64,000 nucleotides of DNA from Pseudalkalibacillus hwajinpoensis (GCF_039851965.1 NZ_CP156674.1:3100001-3164000); one strand, 5' to 3'. Shown: positions 44,617 to 54,405, numbered from the stretch's first letter. Made by a program: numbers and translations. The notes: generated from the letters alone by a model not told the origin.

Positions 44617-45203
44617 ATTGTATAAGGTAAGTTGAAAAATAAAAGGGGGGCATAAACCCTTTTTGCTCTTCCAATACTCAATAGAGTCCTAAAGCATAAG
44701 TTCATTAACTACTTCTTTAATTTGAAAGTGACTTTGAAAAGTGATAATAAAAGAGATTGTCGGTGTTCATTGTGTTTAATAGGTAAAGTGACAGTGAATC
44801 GGTCAACATATGGATAGATAACCAAAGAAGAATTTTAAGAAACTTAAAAGTATTTTCTAGCTTTAGTATTGAAAGTGGATAGAAGATTTTTGTTAGTATC
44901 AAGGAGTCTCTCAAATGAAAATTAGTATAATGATATTATTCTTGCAATGAATTGAAGTTTTTAGAAAGCGCTTTCCGTCTTAAATGAAAGATAATAAGAA
45001 TTGAGTGAGTTCATAAAGTCTTATGAAGAATCTGAACGTCTTTAGGAAAATACTGATTTTTCTTGTCAAGTAATAATCCTTCTGAGCGAAAATAATCAGA
45101 AAAGCTGCAGGAAAAGCACGAATTCGTAAGGCTTTACTTCCAGCTATATCAAGGAAAACGTAGTTTATGAACAAACACACTAAATTGATAGGAGAATTTA
45201 TTT
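44617..45203. other. Intergenic region with terminator and cre-like site
   Basis: Bases 44641-44664 form a short terminator (AAAAGGG/CCCTTTTT). The middle is A+T-rich without an ORF that has a ribosome site. AGAAAGCGCTTTCCG at 44963-44977 fits a catabolite-responsive element for CcpA. A short frame ending near 45165 may be a relic. The promoter of the beta-helix enzyme gene should lie here. Confidence 0.55.
44963..44977. promoter_or_regulatory. cre-like site for carbon catabolite control
   Basis: AGAAAGCGCTTTCCG matches the palindromic core of CcpA sites (GAAAGCGCTTTC). It is 227 bases before the next start, so it could act as a roadblock or belong to a distant promoter. Confidence 0.6.
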
Positions 45204-46547
45204 ATGGCTAGTAAAAATTATTACGACGTAACAGAGTGGCCAGTCGGTAATCCGTATGAGGATATTGGTGAGGTAATCAATAGCATTATAGCAGATATTA
45301 AAAGTAGGCAAACGGACACTGATGTGAATAAAGGCGGAAAGCCGGGTGCGGTTATCTATATTCCACCGGGAGATTATCATCTTGGCAGTCAAGTAGTTAT
45401 AGACATCAGTTATCTTAAAATTATGGGTTCTGGACACGGGTTTACATCTTCGAGTATTCGTTTTAATACTTCTGAGAATGAATGGGCGGATTTGCATGAA
45501 TTGTGGCCGGGAGGAAGTCGCATACTCGTAGATATTCCCCTAGAAGTGAATGACGAGGAATATAAAGGAGCTGCATTTTATGTTGAACGAAGTGGAAATC
45601 CCCGAATAAGTTCGGTAGAGTTTTCTGACTTTTGTATTGATGGTTTGCATTTTATTGAAGATGGTTCAGGAGAAACAAATCCGGAAAACACATACACTAA
45701 CGGGAAAACGGGTATTTATGTTGCAAGTGCTTGTGACTCATTTCGGATTACAGGCATGGGGTTTGTGTATTTAGAGCATGGAATTACTATTTATCATGCA
45801 GATGCACTGACTATACATGATAATTTCATAGCTGAATGTGGTAACTGTATAGAACTTCGAGGTTGGGGACAGGCTTCAAAAATAACCGATAACTTGATAG
45901 GAGCCGGTTTTAAAGGATATTCAATTTACGCTCAAAATTTTGGTGGACTTTTGATTACAGCGAATAATGTTTTTCCACGAGGTGCGAGCAGTATCTATTT
46001 TGATGGTGTGACACGTTCCAGTATCACAAATAATAGACTTCATTCATTTTATCCAGGAATGGTGGTATTCAGGGAAAATTGTTCGGAAAACTTGGTTTCT
46101 TCAAATCACTTTTTACGTGACCATGAACCTTGGACTCCTTTTCTGGGAATAGACAATGGTTTAGATGATTTGTATGGTCTCCTCTATATCAGTGGCAATA
46201 ATAATTCTGTAATTGCTAATCACTTTTCTGAAGTAATTAATACTCAGAACATCAAGCCGGTAGGTGCAACACCTGTAATCATACGTATTGTTTCGAGTAA
46301 TGGAAATTATATTTCTAATAATCATGTTGTTGCCACCGAGGTTCATGCCAAGATAAGTGATTCTTGTTTCTCTGCGCAAGTAGACGCTTTGTTGACTACC
46401 GAAGCATCAGAGCCGCTTACCGTAACAACAGTATTGGTAGAAAAAGAATCGCTTCAAAATACGATTCTTGATACGGGAAGTGATGCACAGGTTGTTATGG
46501 ACAAGACTGTAAATGCATTCAGAGCCACTCCAACGCCAGGAGCATAA
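45204..46547 (+). CDS. Inulin fructotransferase / difructose-anhydride III hydrolase-like beta-helix enzyme
   Basis: A 447-residue right-handed parallel beta-helix protein. The beginning (YYDVTEWPVGNPYEDIGEVI, then GKPGAVIYIPPGDYHLGSQV and GSGHGFTSSSIRFNT) is very close to inulin fructotransferases. D206 and E217 (in DNFIAECGNCIE) are 11 residues apart, the spacing of the catalytic pair in this family. Unlike secreted fructotransferases it has no signal peptide, as in the difructose-anhydride III hydrolases. In the cell, with an oligosaccharide importer, GH32 and fructokinase encoded next to it, a hydrolase of imported difructose anhydride is the better guess. ATG 45204 follows AGGAGAATTTATT. 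It is the last intact gene of the cluster. Confidence 0.82.
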   Translation: MASKNYYDVTEWPVGNPYEDIGEVINSIIADIKSRQTDTDVNKGGKPGAVIYIPPGDYHLGSQVVIDISYLKIMGSGHGFTSSSIRFNTSENEWADLHELWPGGSRILVDIPLEVNDEEYKGAAFYVERSGNPRISSVEFSDFCIDGLHFIEDGSGETNPENTYTNGKTGIYVASACDSFRITGMGFVYLEHGITIYHADALTIHDNFIAECGNCIELRGWGQASKITDNLIGAGFKGYSIYAQNFGGLLITANNVFPRGASSIYFDGVTRSSITNNRLHSFYPGMVVFRENCSENLVSSNHFLRDHEPWTPFLGIDNGLDDLYGLLYISGNNNSVIANHFSEVINTQNIKPVGATPVIIRIVSSNGNYISNNHVVATEVHAKISDSCFSAQVDALLTTEASEPLTVTTVLVEKESLQNTILDTGSDAQVVMDKTVNAFRATPTPGA

Positions 46548-46549
46548 AT

Positions 46550-47308
46550 AATATATTCAACGTATTCGTTAATTGAACGATAGAACGATTATGAGGAATG
46601 TTAGATAAATCCCAAACCATTCCATCAAACTCATTGTACTGACCATTCGTTATTAGAATGTTTGTTGCTGTAGATGTCTGAATCTGAAGAGATTTAAAAG
46701 TGTTTCCACTACACTCATTCGGTACTGTCTCTGCAGAAATTAATCTTATACAGTTTACACAGTCATCAATGACTAGCTTATCAAAGCTATTAGCATTTAT
46801 ATAACTGTATCCACTTTGAGGTTTAAGCGCTATCAAGTATACCCCAGTATTGAATCCGACTACCTTTACATTCTCGAAAGTTACAAAGGAAATCTCGTGT
46901 CCTGGTCCGTTTTTTTGAATATAGATATAATCCTGTTCCTCTATGAGATCCGCTCCAATTAATGACGGTAGCATCACGAACCTGTGCTTTAAACCATGAA
47001 TTGTAATACTTATTTTTACCATCCAAATAAATAACTGTAGCATTGAACTGGCATCATCAATTGCAATATAAGCACCAAATAACGAAGCATTTCTCTGTAG
47101 CTCTATTACACAAAAACTCCCTGTTACAATAAACCTTGATCCATAACTAAAGTGAAGAGCTACCCCTTCCTTTATTATGATTGGTCCTGTGATGCTGTAA
47201 TCTCTATCGATTAGTACGACATTACGTTGTTAGCAAATGCATAATCAATGGCATACTGAATCATAGTTGTATCGTTTGATGCAGAGAAGTCATCTACTCT
47301 AATCAAGT
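46550..47308 (-). pseudogene. Beta-helix surface/phage-type protein, several frameshifts
   Basis: A gene on the minus strand that began near TTG 47308 (after AAAGGAGGAAGGCAAC) with IRVDDFSASNDTTMIQYAID. A shift is needed near 47220, another near 47040 and a third near 46910. The pieces GKNKYYNSWFKAQVRDATVI, ISFVTFENVKVVGFNTGVYL and SGNTFKSLQIQTSTATNILI line up as one beta-helix protein of the kind seen in phage tails and cell-surface polysaccharide enzymes. The 3' end runs into the end of the inulin fructotransferase-like gene, so it is also truncated. Three breaks make it a clear pseudogene. Confidence 0.7.
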
Positions 47309-47570
47309 TGCCTTCCTCCTTTATCTATAATCGACACGCAGAATTCTATTGCGTTCTATATAGATTAAGTAAGAGACAAGCAACTGATAGGCTTATGGCC
47401 TAGAGGTCTTCTTATTTTATTAATAGATAATTAAATAGATATTGATAATATCATTGAAGAACCATCAAATAAGAGACCAATCGACACTTACGTAGGAATA
47501 TGCACATTTATACACAAAGGGTAAGGCTGATAACATAATAGTTTTATTGAGTGATCTTGGAACAGCAGCA
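47309..47570. other. Gap between relics
   Basis: A+T-rich DNA with stops in all frames. It probably contains the eroded junction between the beta-helix pseudogene and the transporter pseudogene. No repeat or hairpin stands out. Confidence 0.4.
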
Positions 47571-48743
47571 TCAGCACTGACTTTTGCACCTTTGGAAATG
47601 AAATCTCAAAGAATAATAAGGTAGTAGTTCTGAAGGATACGGATGGATCGATATAACCAGCAGGACGGTGCCTAAGATCAGTAAAAGAATAACGATAAGT
47701 CCCGATTGTGAAGATACGGAACTGACAATAAAGCCCGCCATCCATTCAATCGTTCCTGTTTTGATGAGCATGCCGGAGACCATCAGTGTGCTGGCGAAAA
47801 AGAGCATCATGTCCCAATTGATCGATTCTTTCGCATCCTCCCATTCCCAGACGCCTATATAGGGGAGGAGGGTGAGTACGGCTCCGAGGAGACCGACGAG
47901 AGGAATGGAAAAGCCGTGGAAGCTCGAGGTTGCCCATAGGAGTAGAGTGATGCTCATAGTCATGATTACTTTTTTTCTGTTCTTTTCACTGGTCCTAACT
48001 CTGCTAATCTTTCATCAATAAGTTTCAATAAGTGTTCTCTGTTGATGTTTTTAGGTGGGAAGGTACGAATCATAACGCCCCACAAAATTAGCGTGAACAG
48101 GATGATAGGTAATGCAAAATAGCCAAGCCAGGTTATGTAGTTGATCGAGTTCGAGATATCTGTGAATAGCCCAAATGTGTAGATGGTGGAGCTTGCGCCT
48201 GTGGCGACAAAGGCACCCGCGATTGCCGTTAAGTAGCTGATGCCGATGAATAACGATTTTCCTAAATTCTCGATTTTATTTATCTCATTCAGGCTCTTTA
48301 ATAATCTGTCAAGGACAGAGGAAACAAGATTCGCTTTTCCAATATTGGAAGGAATCAGGATAGATAGAAGAAGCATAAGGATATAGGAAATCAAAATTAG
48401 TCCACTACTGGACCCTCTTGAAGCTGTCAGCAGCTTTAGGGAGAGCCGGCTTGCGAGACCGGTCTCGATAAAGGCATGGGAAATAATAAAAGTAGCAAAT
48501 AGAAGCCATACGATTTCCGAGCTGATGTAGGCGAGCGTTTCTTCATAGCTGAAAAAATGAAAAGATAAGAGCAGAATAAACAGTAGTGAACTGAAGGCTA
48601 AAGAGAATACTCGTCCAATCCACAACATTTGGATGATCACTAAAGATGCGATGGCTTGAATTTTAATATCCCAATCGAATACGGGTTGAAAAAATAGGAT
48701 GTAAATAATGAGGGGGGATAGAAAAAAACATTTGTTTATTCAT
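47571..48743 (-). pseudogene. DASS/SLC13-type anion symporter, frameshifted
   Basis: ATG 48743 has a good ribosome site (GAGGAG), but after five codons the frame is lost in a run of seven T (about 48727-48733). The next frame continues as a multi-span protein (EIVWLLFATFIISHAFIETG, TAIAGAFVATGASSTIYTFG) to a further shift at about 47965. A third piece (SINWDMMLFFASTLMVSGML) runs on to 47571, where it ends early in a scrambled tail. The content is a divalent anion:sodium symporter of the DASS family (citrate, tricarballylate or dicarboxylates). The neighbouring dehydrogenase relic suggests tricarballylate. Confidence 0.75.
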
Positions 48744-48765
48744 TGATATGCTCCTCACATAGATT

Positions 48766-48797
48766 AAAAAAGCCACCTTCTCTACAGGTGGCTTTTC
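48766..48797 (-). terminator. Terminator after the dehydrogenase relic
   Basis: AAAAGCCACCT pairs with AGGTGGCTTTT across seven bases. It closes the minus-strand dehydrogenase gene before the symporter relic. Confidence 0.8.
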
Positions 48798-48799
48798 TC

Positions 48800-49258
48800 T
48801 TACTTCGTGGTTTGGGTTTGGCTGAATCTAGCAGCATATGCGCCGGCTGTTTTCCCAAAAACAGCCCCAGACATTAATCCAGAGCCTCCTGGATAGTTTT
48901 CGTAAAAGATTCCTCCCACCATCTCACCGGCTGCAAATAATCCCGAAATCGGATTCCCCTGTTCATTGAGTACTTCTGTATTCGCATTGACGTGTAAGCC
49001 GCCGAACGAGAACGTAATGCCACAGGTGACAGGGAAGGCATAAAACGGACCTTTTTCAATTTTCAACGCCCAATTCGATTTTGGTGTGGTCAACCCTTTC
49101 GTTCCTTTTTGATCTTTGATCGTAGGGTCATAATGTCCTTCTTTGACAGCTTTGTTGTATTCTTCAATCGTTGTCAAAAAGGCTTTTTCATCAACAGGAA
49201 GCTTTCCGACTAACTCTTCTAAAGTGTCTGCCGAATGATAGGTGGCTTCCGATCCCCA
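48800..49258 (-). pseudogene. Tricarballylate dehydrogenase-like flavoprotein, C-terminal fragment
   Basis: From about 49258 the frame reads ADTLEELVGKLPVDEKAFLT, then FYAFPVTCGITFSFGGLHVN and GLFAAGEMVGGIFYENYPGG, the C-terminal third of the FAD-binding fumarate-reductase/TcuA family. The flavin-binding Gly-rich end (GSGLMSGAVFGKTAGAYAA) is complete. The N-terminal two thirds, including the Rossmann motif, are missing because the DNA joins another gene (49219-50088) near 49255. It is therefore a dead fragment. TcuA with a DASS or TcuC carrier degrades tricarballylate. Confidence 0.75.
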
Positions 49259-50088
49259 AGTTCAATCGAAATTTCAGCTTTGATGAGGTCCTGATCATCC
49301 GTATCAAATCGATTCAGCAGCTGGTGATAGCACTGATTTTGATCCGCGGAGAGAGCAAGGATTCCGAACGAGTTGAGTGCATGTTTTATCTTTCCCTGTC
49401 TAGCCTGCACAAGCGTAATCCAGGGGTAATGGGCGCTCAAGCTTTCAGGTTTTCCAAAAGCAGTACTTCTTGAAAAAGACTGATAAAAATAATATTCGGC
49501 CTCAGAATAGTCCCCATTCAAATACAAGTATTTTGCTAGTATCAGGAGTCTTTCCTGGTGGTTTGGATCCCACTCAACATAATCTTTTATTTCTTCTAAA
49601 CGTTTTCTGAGTCTTTTCCCGTGCAATGTTTTCAATGTCTCGGTAGGATTATCTTCAGCAAGACATTTCATGATCTGGAGGACTACATTTTCTTTTTCGG
49701 AAAACAGTGAATCTGAAGAGCTGGATTGGTTTTCGTTAATACACAGGACATTGGGGTAAAGCAGGCAGAGGTCCAAGTAGGTTTCTTCATTTTCTGCCAA
49801 TATGACAGTTGAATTCGAAAACAGGGCTGCCATATAAAAATTTATGAACGCATCCTCTTGTTTATGTAACGATTCTGATATACAGCTTATGACAGCATAG
49901 GGGTTGAATTTATTTACGTGTACCGCCCAATAAGGGTGATGGACAATTGCGGCTGTGCAGGCAGGATCAAACCTGTCGTCAAACAGGGCATCATCCTTTT
50001 TGACTGAATGATACTCGAATCCGTTATATTTTGGGAAATCAAGATGGTCAGAAGGATTATGAATAAAGTTTAGGAGATTCAGCTTCAA
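49219..50088 (-). pseudogene. TPR-like protein of unknown function, truncated at the junction
   Basis: ATG 50088 has a good ribosome site (AAAGGAG). The 289-codon frame has no signal peptide. It contains a strand-rich N-terminal part (TAAIVHHPYWAVHVNKFNPY) and a helical-repeat C-terminal part (LYLNGDYSEAEYYFYQSFSR), as seen in glycosyltransferase-linked TPR proteins. From about 49255 its last codons are DNA that belongs to the dehydrogenase fragment read in another frame, so the natural C-terminus is lost. Nothing in the sequence shows a catalytic site. The function is not recognised. Confidence 0.55.
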
Positions 50089-50218
50089 CGTATCCAGCTC
50101 CTTTCAAGGGGAGTATTCCGGGAAAATATTATGTTTACTAACCAAGGAGTGAGTTTGCACTAATTTATGAAGGCGGGACATAGATTATTCCTCAAGAAAG
50201 AGCTTAGAAAAAGGGCTA

Positions 50219-50446
50219 ATCAAAATGGAGATGTATTGGCCCAAAAAAGGGCCGCAGTGGGATGGAGTTGCAACTGTTCAAGGTAAAAATGGGGAAAAAG
50301 GATTGATATTAGTTGAAGCTAAGGCACATGTCCACGAGATGAGGTCAACCATAAAAGCTAAAGATAATAAAAGCATAGAATTAATTCATAGAACAATTGG
50401 CAATGTCAAAGAAACTATTGGATCCCAGGCAGTTTTAGATACTTAG
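50219..50446 (+). pseudogene. Decayed copy of the nuclease half of the gene at 2883-4196
   Basis: Bases 50228-50440 repeat 3739-3952 with about a dozen changes. The copy keeps MYWPKKGPQWDGVATVQGKN and the EAKAH nuclease residues. It has no N-terminal domain and no ribosome site. The Trp codon that follows LDT in the intact gene is TAG here (50444-50446). Many of the changes are third-position, so the copy probably evolved under constraint before it was broken. Confidence 0.85.
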
Positions 50447-50533
50447 TTAAACGATACGCTTAAGCATCGAAATCCATTGTACAGAACTGTTGCTTTAATC
50501 TTACAGTAGTATCGAAAAGTTCTAGCTGGTGAG

Positions 50534-51192
50534 ATGAATCAACAAGACATACAACAACTCTTACAGGAAACATTTGTTTACCCACAGGAAGAAGATGTTT
50601 TATTTGAGCTTTACTGGGTCATTCAATTAATTAAACAAAATGCTCGAAATGTACATTTACAAGTAATAGATGGCAAGAATAATCTCGTTGCTCATTGGGA
50701 TGATGGTGATTACTTGTATAAGGTATATCATGATTCAACAGGTTCAAAACAAATAAAATTTAATATTAAAACTGTTGAAGTAAGTTTGCATAAGCATCCA
50801 TTTATAAGCCGTAAATTAAGTTCATTGAGAAAAGCGGAAATTCTAGCAAATGACTTCTTTGGGAAGTGCTTTTATTCCTTTACATATTGGAGTGGTAGGC
50901 CAGATCAGATATATTAGTTGAAATGTACGAAAAAGAAACCTATAAATTAAAGGAAATCATTATCGGAGAAGTTAAGCATACTAGGAGCGTTGAATAAGCT
51001 ATAACAGGGCTCGGAGAACTGTTGGATTATGTTACATTGATTAAAGATAAGAACAATAATTACTTAGATCAAAACGAAGGAATAGAGGTGAAAGGGATCT
51101 TGTGTACTGATAGAATAAACATAAATAAATCTAATGAAATACAGTTGGATTTGAAAAGGAACAATGAGGAAATAGTTCATGTTTCTTTATAG
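50534..51192 (+). pseudogene. PD-(D/E)xK nuclease-like gene with frameshift and stop
   Basis: The first frame (ATG 50534, MNQQDIQQLLQETFVYPQEE, 127 codons) ends at 50917. A different frame carries on from about 50903 as PDILVEMYEKETYKLKEIII then GEVKHT, the P-D...E-x-K pattern of a restriction-like nuclease. This piece has a TAA at about 50995 and then continues AITGLGELLDYVTLIKDKNN to a stop at about 51192. One frameshift plus one nonsense change explain it. It lies 90 bases after the other nuclease relic and may be part of the same former defence locus. Confidence 0.7.
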
Positions 51193-51429
51193 TGCTTCTA
51201 AGAATATTATGACCTTAATCGAATTATAGGTTATAGTGTACAGACTAGCAAAAGTAGGCTATTCAGAATTTAGAAACTGTGTAAGTACTGCTGTTTAACG
51301 ACTGGATTATGACTGGATATTGCTCATGATTCTAGATATCATATTTAGTCTCAATCAAACCTATGAATGTAAAACACTGATAACAAAGCCACATTCATTT
51401 CTTATATTTCAGTATTTCAGTTACACATT

Positions 51430-51447
51430 GAATGGGCGGCATGATGT
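51430..51447 (+). repeat. GroEL C-terminus direct repeat, left copy
   Basis: GAATGGGCGGCATGATGT encodes the end of GroEL (GMGGMM and stop) and is repeated exactly at 61974-61991. Only these codons remain here. The upstream part is not GroEL. Confidence 0.8.
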
Positions 51448-51535
51448 AAGCTTTCCTCAGACCCTTTGATATCGTTTGAAACCCTATAAATGAATATTGA
51501 CTGGATTTTTATAAAATTAAGTTCAAATCATAAAA

Positions 51536-51575
51536 GCCTCCCAGGAGTTTAAAGACCTTTTGGGAGGCTTTTTTT
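51536..51575. terminator. Terminator beside the left GroEL repeat
   Basis: GCCTCCCAGGAG pairs with CCTTTTGGGAGGC and is followed by T8. A related hairpin lies at the same distance from the right repeat (62081-62118). Confidence 0.85.
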
Positions 51576-51764
51576 CTTCTTTTTATTTAAATGTCATTTG
51601 TAATCGATTGATATTCTAAACACCCATTTATTCTGACCCAACTATAAATATAATTTTTATTTCTTTAACTCGACCTTCGGCGTTGACTCTCCCATTCCTT
51701 TTTTCTACTAAAGCATTCCTATTTAGAATTTCGTATATTAAGTTCTTTCTCGTATTTCTATTAC

Positions 51765-51898
51765 ATAAGCTCGGACTGTACTTCCTCCCATCTCTTTAAA
51801 TGCCACCTTTCTTCCAGACGACAGTCAGCGATTTGTGAGGCCGAGAGGTCTGGATGTTCCTTAAGCCAGCTTAAAATATAGTCATGGTAAATATCCAT
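51765..51898 (-). mobile_element. IS21-type transposase N-terminal remnant
   Basis: From ATG 51898 the minus strand reads MDIYHDYILSWLKEHPDLSA then SQIADCRLEERW, which resembles the start of IstA transposases (WLKEHP-type helix-turn-helix). It is cut off after about 45 codons and no istB or terminal repeats were seen. It is a relic inside the GroEL-bounded island. Confidence 0.5.
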
Positions 51899-51931
51899 AC
51901 GCTATACTCTCTTAAGGATAGACTACTTCAT

Positions 51932-52840
51932 TTATTTGTATGAAACTTCCAACAGTAAATCTTGGTCATAATTTCCGAATTTTGAACCGAATACATTTAA
52001 ACCACCTGAATTTTCAGCGTCTTTCTTTGCTTCTAACCTTATGGAAATATAGGGCTTGTTTTGAAGGCGAAGCTCGTTGATGGTAATGTTTGAAATTTTT
52101 TCTCCGTCTACAAATGTCCCCTCTTGATTAACTTTCCAGTTTTTTAAGATTCCGTATTGTGTATTATTTGTGCCCCACCAGTAAGGAGTTAGATTACCGC
52201 GTACCCCTCCGAAGTCCCCGGGGCTTGTCCAATACCCTATATCTATATCATTGATTACACATGTGATATCTGATGGCCAGTCATTTTTATAATAAGTAGC
52301 TTCAGAACATAACTCCACTGAGAAATTGAGTTCATCGACAGTAACTTCATCCGGGATTCTATTTGGAAAATGATATTCGATAAATCCTGCTCTGAACCAT
52401 ATGAGTTGAGCGTTTTTTCTTTCTGGTTCGTAAAAAGAGCGAGGTTCATCTTCCACGTGGATTATTCCATTTTCACTTAATAGGCCGCACGTTGGCTCCA
52501 CATTGCAGTTCACGAACTCCCCTACCGGTAATTCGTATCTGAATAAATTGTTAACGGGTTCTTCTTTGTTCCTTAAATTAATTATGATTCTGTCGAATTT
52601 TTTTGAACTTACTTTTTGCGATCCTCTGCCGGGAACTTTCTCTGTGGAAATTAGGTTTGCGTCTTCTAACTTATTTACATTGGTAGCTGTTGAGGAAAAC
52701 GGAATTTCAAGTAACGTGGACAAATCATTGACGTTTTTTGGACCTTCACTTAACAGTTTAAGAATATCCATCCGGTGTTCATTCCCTAAAGCTTTACAAA
52801 CTTCTATGGCCTCTTTCAATGATATTTCCAGTGTTCTCAT
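51932..52840 (-). CDS. ArsR-type regulator with C-terminal ligand-binding domain
   Basis: A 302-residue protein starting at ATG 52840 behind AGGAGAG. Residues 1-90 are a winged helix of the ArsR/SmtB type (CKALGNEHRMDILKLLSEGP, SSTATNVNKLEDANLISTEK). The rest is a beta-rich domain (FIEYHFPNRIPDEVTVDELN, GYWTSPGDFGGVRGNLTPYW) like the jelly-roll sensor of sugar-operon regulators. It has no cysteine pair for metal. It is divergent from the transporter operon with about 210 bases between, and most likely controls it in response to a sugar or sugar acid. Confidence 0.82.
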   Translation of the reverse strand: MRTLEISLKEAIEVCKALGNEHRMDILKLLSEGPKNVNDLSTLLEIPFSSTATNVNKLEDANLISTEKVPGRGSQKVSSKKFDRIIINLRNKEEPVNNLFRYELPVGEFVNCNVEPTCGLLSENGIIHVEDEPRSFYEPERKNAQLIWFRAGFIEYHFPNRIPDEVTVDELNFSVELCSEATYYKNDWPSDITCVINDIDIGYWTSPGDFGGVRGNLTPYWWGTNNTQYGILKNWKVNQEGTFVDGEKISNITINELRLQNKPYISIRLEAKKDAENSGGLNVFGSKFGNYDQDLLLEVSYK

Positions 52841-53050
52841 CTTTCACTCTCCTATTATTACTCTATTTTAAGTAATTATCCTATAACTACTACTTTTTTT
52901 CAAGTAAAAAAAGCGATTTATTAAACAAAATATGGATTTTAATAAGGTTTTTATTGAAAAAGTCGAAATTTCAGACAAATTCATATTGATTTATTATCAT
53001 TTTTTATGTAATAATAACCCTATACTTAAATAAGGGGAGGATGTTATTTC

Positions 53051-54334
53051 ATGAAAAGTGTAACCGTATTCACTTTAATATTGGTTTCAACACTGTTAAT
53101 AGTTTCTGGGTGTTCTAATGGCAACGAAGATTCATCTGGAGGAGGTAGCGGTGAATCAGGAGTTACTGAATTAAGTTTTTGGGCTCCATTTAGCGGGGGA
53201 GACGCGGATTTTATGAAGTCTATGATCTCTGACTTTAATGAGGAGAATGATGATGTGGAAGTCGACTACTTAACCGTAACGGATGATGAGTATTATACTA
53301 AGTTCCGCACTTCTGTTACCTCTAATCAAGCACCTGATGTTGCTATTGCTCACGCATCAAGAATTGCTGAACTGCAGTCGGCTAATTTAATAGAAAGTAT
53401 AGATGGACCTGCAGAAGAAGCAGGGGTTGATTGGGATACTTATAACGAAAACATTGTCAACTCTACTATGATTGACGGGGCACACTACGGTGTTCCTTTA
53501 GATACACATGCTTTGATTATGTTTGCTAATAAAACGATTCTAGATGAGGCTGGAGTTTTAAATGAAGAAGGAATGCCTGAAGTAGGAGAAGGGGCAGAAG
53601 GATTTAAAGATTTTCTAACACAAATTCAAGAAAATACGGGCGAAGATGTTTTTCCCCTTTCAGCAACTTCCAGTGGATATTCACCATTACGAATTTGGTG
53701 GACGCTGTATAGTCAAATGGGTGGAGAACTACTAAACGAAGAAGGTACAAAAGCAGCTTTTAATAATGAAAAAGGATTGGAAGCTCTAAGCTATATGGGA
53801 GATCTAATGGATGAAGAGTTATGGCCTAAGAATATCCAGGATGGCGGTGAAATCTTTCAAGCAGGAAATGCTGGAATTCACATTAATGGTGTATGGATGA
53901 CGGGAGTACTTGAGCAAAATGATGATTTGGATTTTGTTGCACTTCCTATTCCGAATATGTATGAAGAAAAAGCGACATGGGGAGATTCTCACTCTTTTGT
54001 ATTGCCGACAAAACAAGACCAGTCTGATGAAAAACGTGAAGCTGCAATAATGTTTTCGGATTGGATCGCTGAGAATGCTGCTACTTGGGGAAAAGCCGGC
54101 CATGTACCGAGTAAACCTTCTGTTGTAGAGTCTGAAGAGTTTCAAGAATTGGAGTACCGCAAAGATTACGCGGAGCTAACAGATTACGTAAGTTTTACTC
54201 CAAGCAATGAAAATATCACGGCGATTAATGATGCGATTGCAGACCAACTCTCCACTTTTACAAGTGGACAGACAAATGAAGAAGAAACATTAGAAATGAT
54301 GGAACAAGAAGTGAATAATATCCTTTCTGAATAA
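53051..54334 (+). CDS. Sugar ABC transporter substrate-binding lipoprotein
   Basis: ATG 53051 follows GGGGAGGATGTTATTTC. The signal peptide ends in VSGC, followed by a Ser/Gly linker. The mature part is a family 1 solute-binding protein (TELSFWAPFSGGDADFMKSM, QAPDVAIAHASRIAELQSAN, AAIMFSDWIAENAATWGKAG). It is unlike the binding protein of the fructan operon apart from the common fold. With the GH2 and galactonate genes downstream, the ligand is likely a galactose- or galactonate-containing saccharide. Confidence 0.9.
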   Translation: MKSVTVFTLILVSTLLIVSGCSNGNEDSSGGGSGESGVTELSFWAPFSGGDADFMKSMISDFNEENDDVEVDYLTVTDDEYYTKFRTSVTSNQAPDVAIAHASRIAELQSANLIESIDGPAEEAGVDWDTYNENIVNSTMIDGAHYGVPLDTHALIMFANKTILDEAGVLNEEGMPEVGEGAEGFKDFLTQIQENTGEDVFPLSATSSGYSPLRIWWTLYSQMGGELLNEEGTKAAFNNEKGLEALSYMGDLMDEELWPKNIQDGGEIFQAGNAGIHINGVWMTGVLEQNDDLDFVALPIPNMYEEKATWGDSHSFVLPTKQDQSDEKREAAIMFSDWIAENAATWGKAGHVPSKPSVVESEEFQELEYRKDYAELTDYVSFTPSNENITAINDAIADQLSTFTSGQTNEEETLEMMEQEVNNILSE

Positions 54335-54354
54335 AGGAGAAGTTAAGCAAAAAA

Positions 54355-54390
54355 GAAGGGGTGTCTTTACTAGCGACACCCTTCCTTTTT
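54355..54390 (+). terminator. Attenuator-like hairpin after the binding-protein gene
   Basis: GAAGGG(G)TGTC pairs with GACACCCTTC and is followed by CTTTTT. Only some transcripts should continue into the permeases. Confidence 0.85.
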
Positions 54391-54405
54391 AAGGAGGCAG
54401 ATCAC

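Larger units (their letters stand above)
51193..51764. other. Junction DNA with a GroEL-end repeat and terminator
   Basis: No gene is seen. Two copies of GACTGGAT(T) lie near 51302 and 51314, with another near 51500. The 18-bp GroEL-end repeat is at 51430-51447 and the terminator is at 51536-51575. The remainder is A+T-rich with stops. Confidence 0.6.

Noticed and set aside
50219..50446. A small intact gene
   Set aside because: It lacks a ribosome site and the N-terminal domain and ends at a Trp-to-stop change compared with the copy at 3.7 kb.
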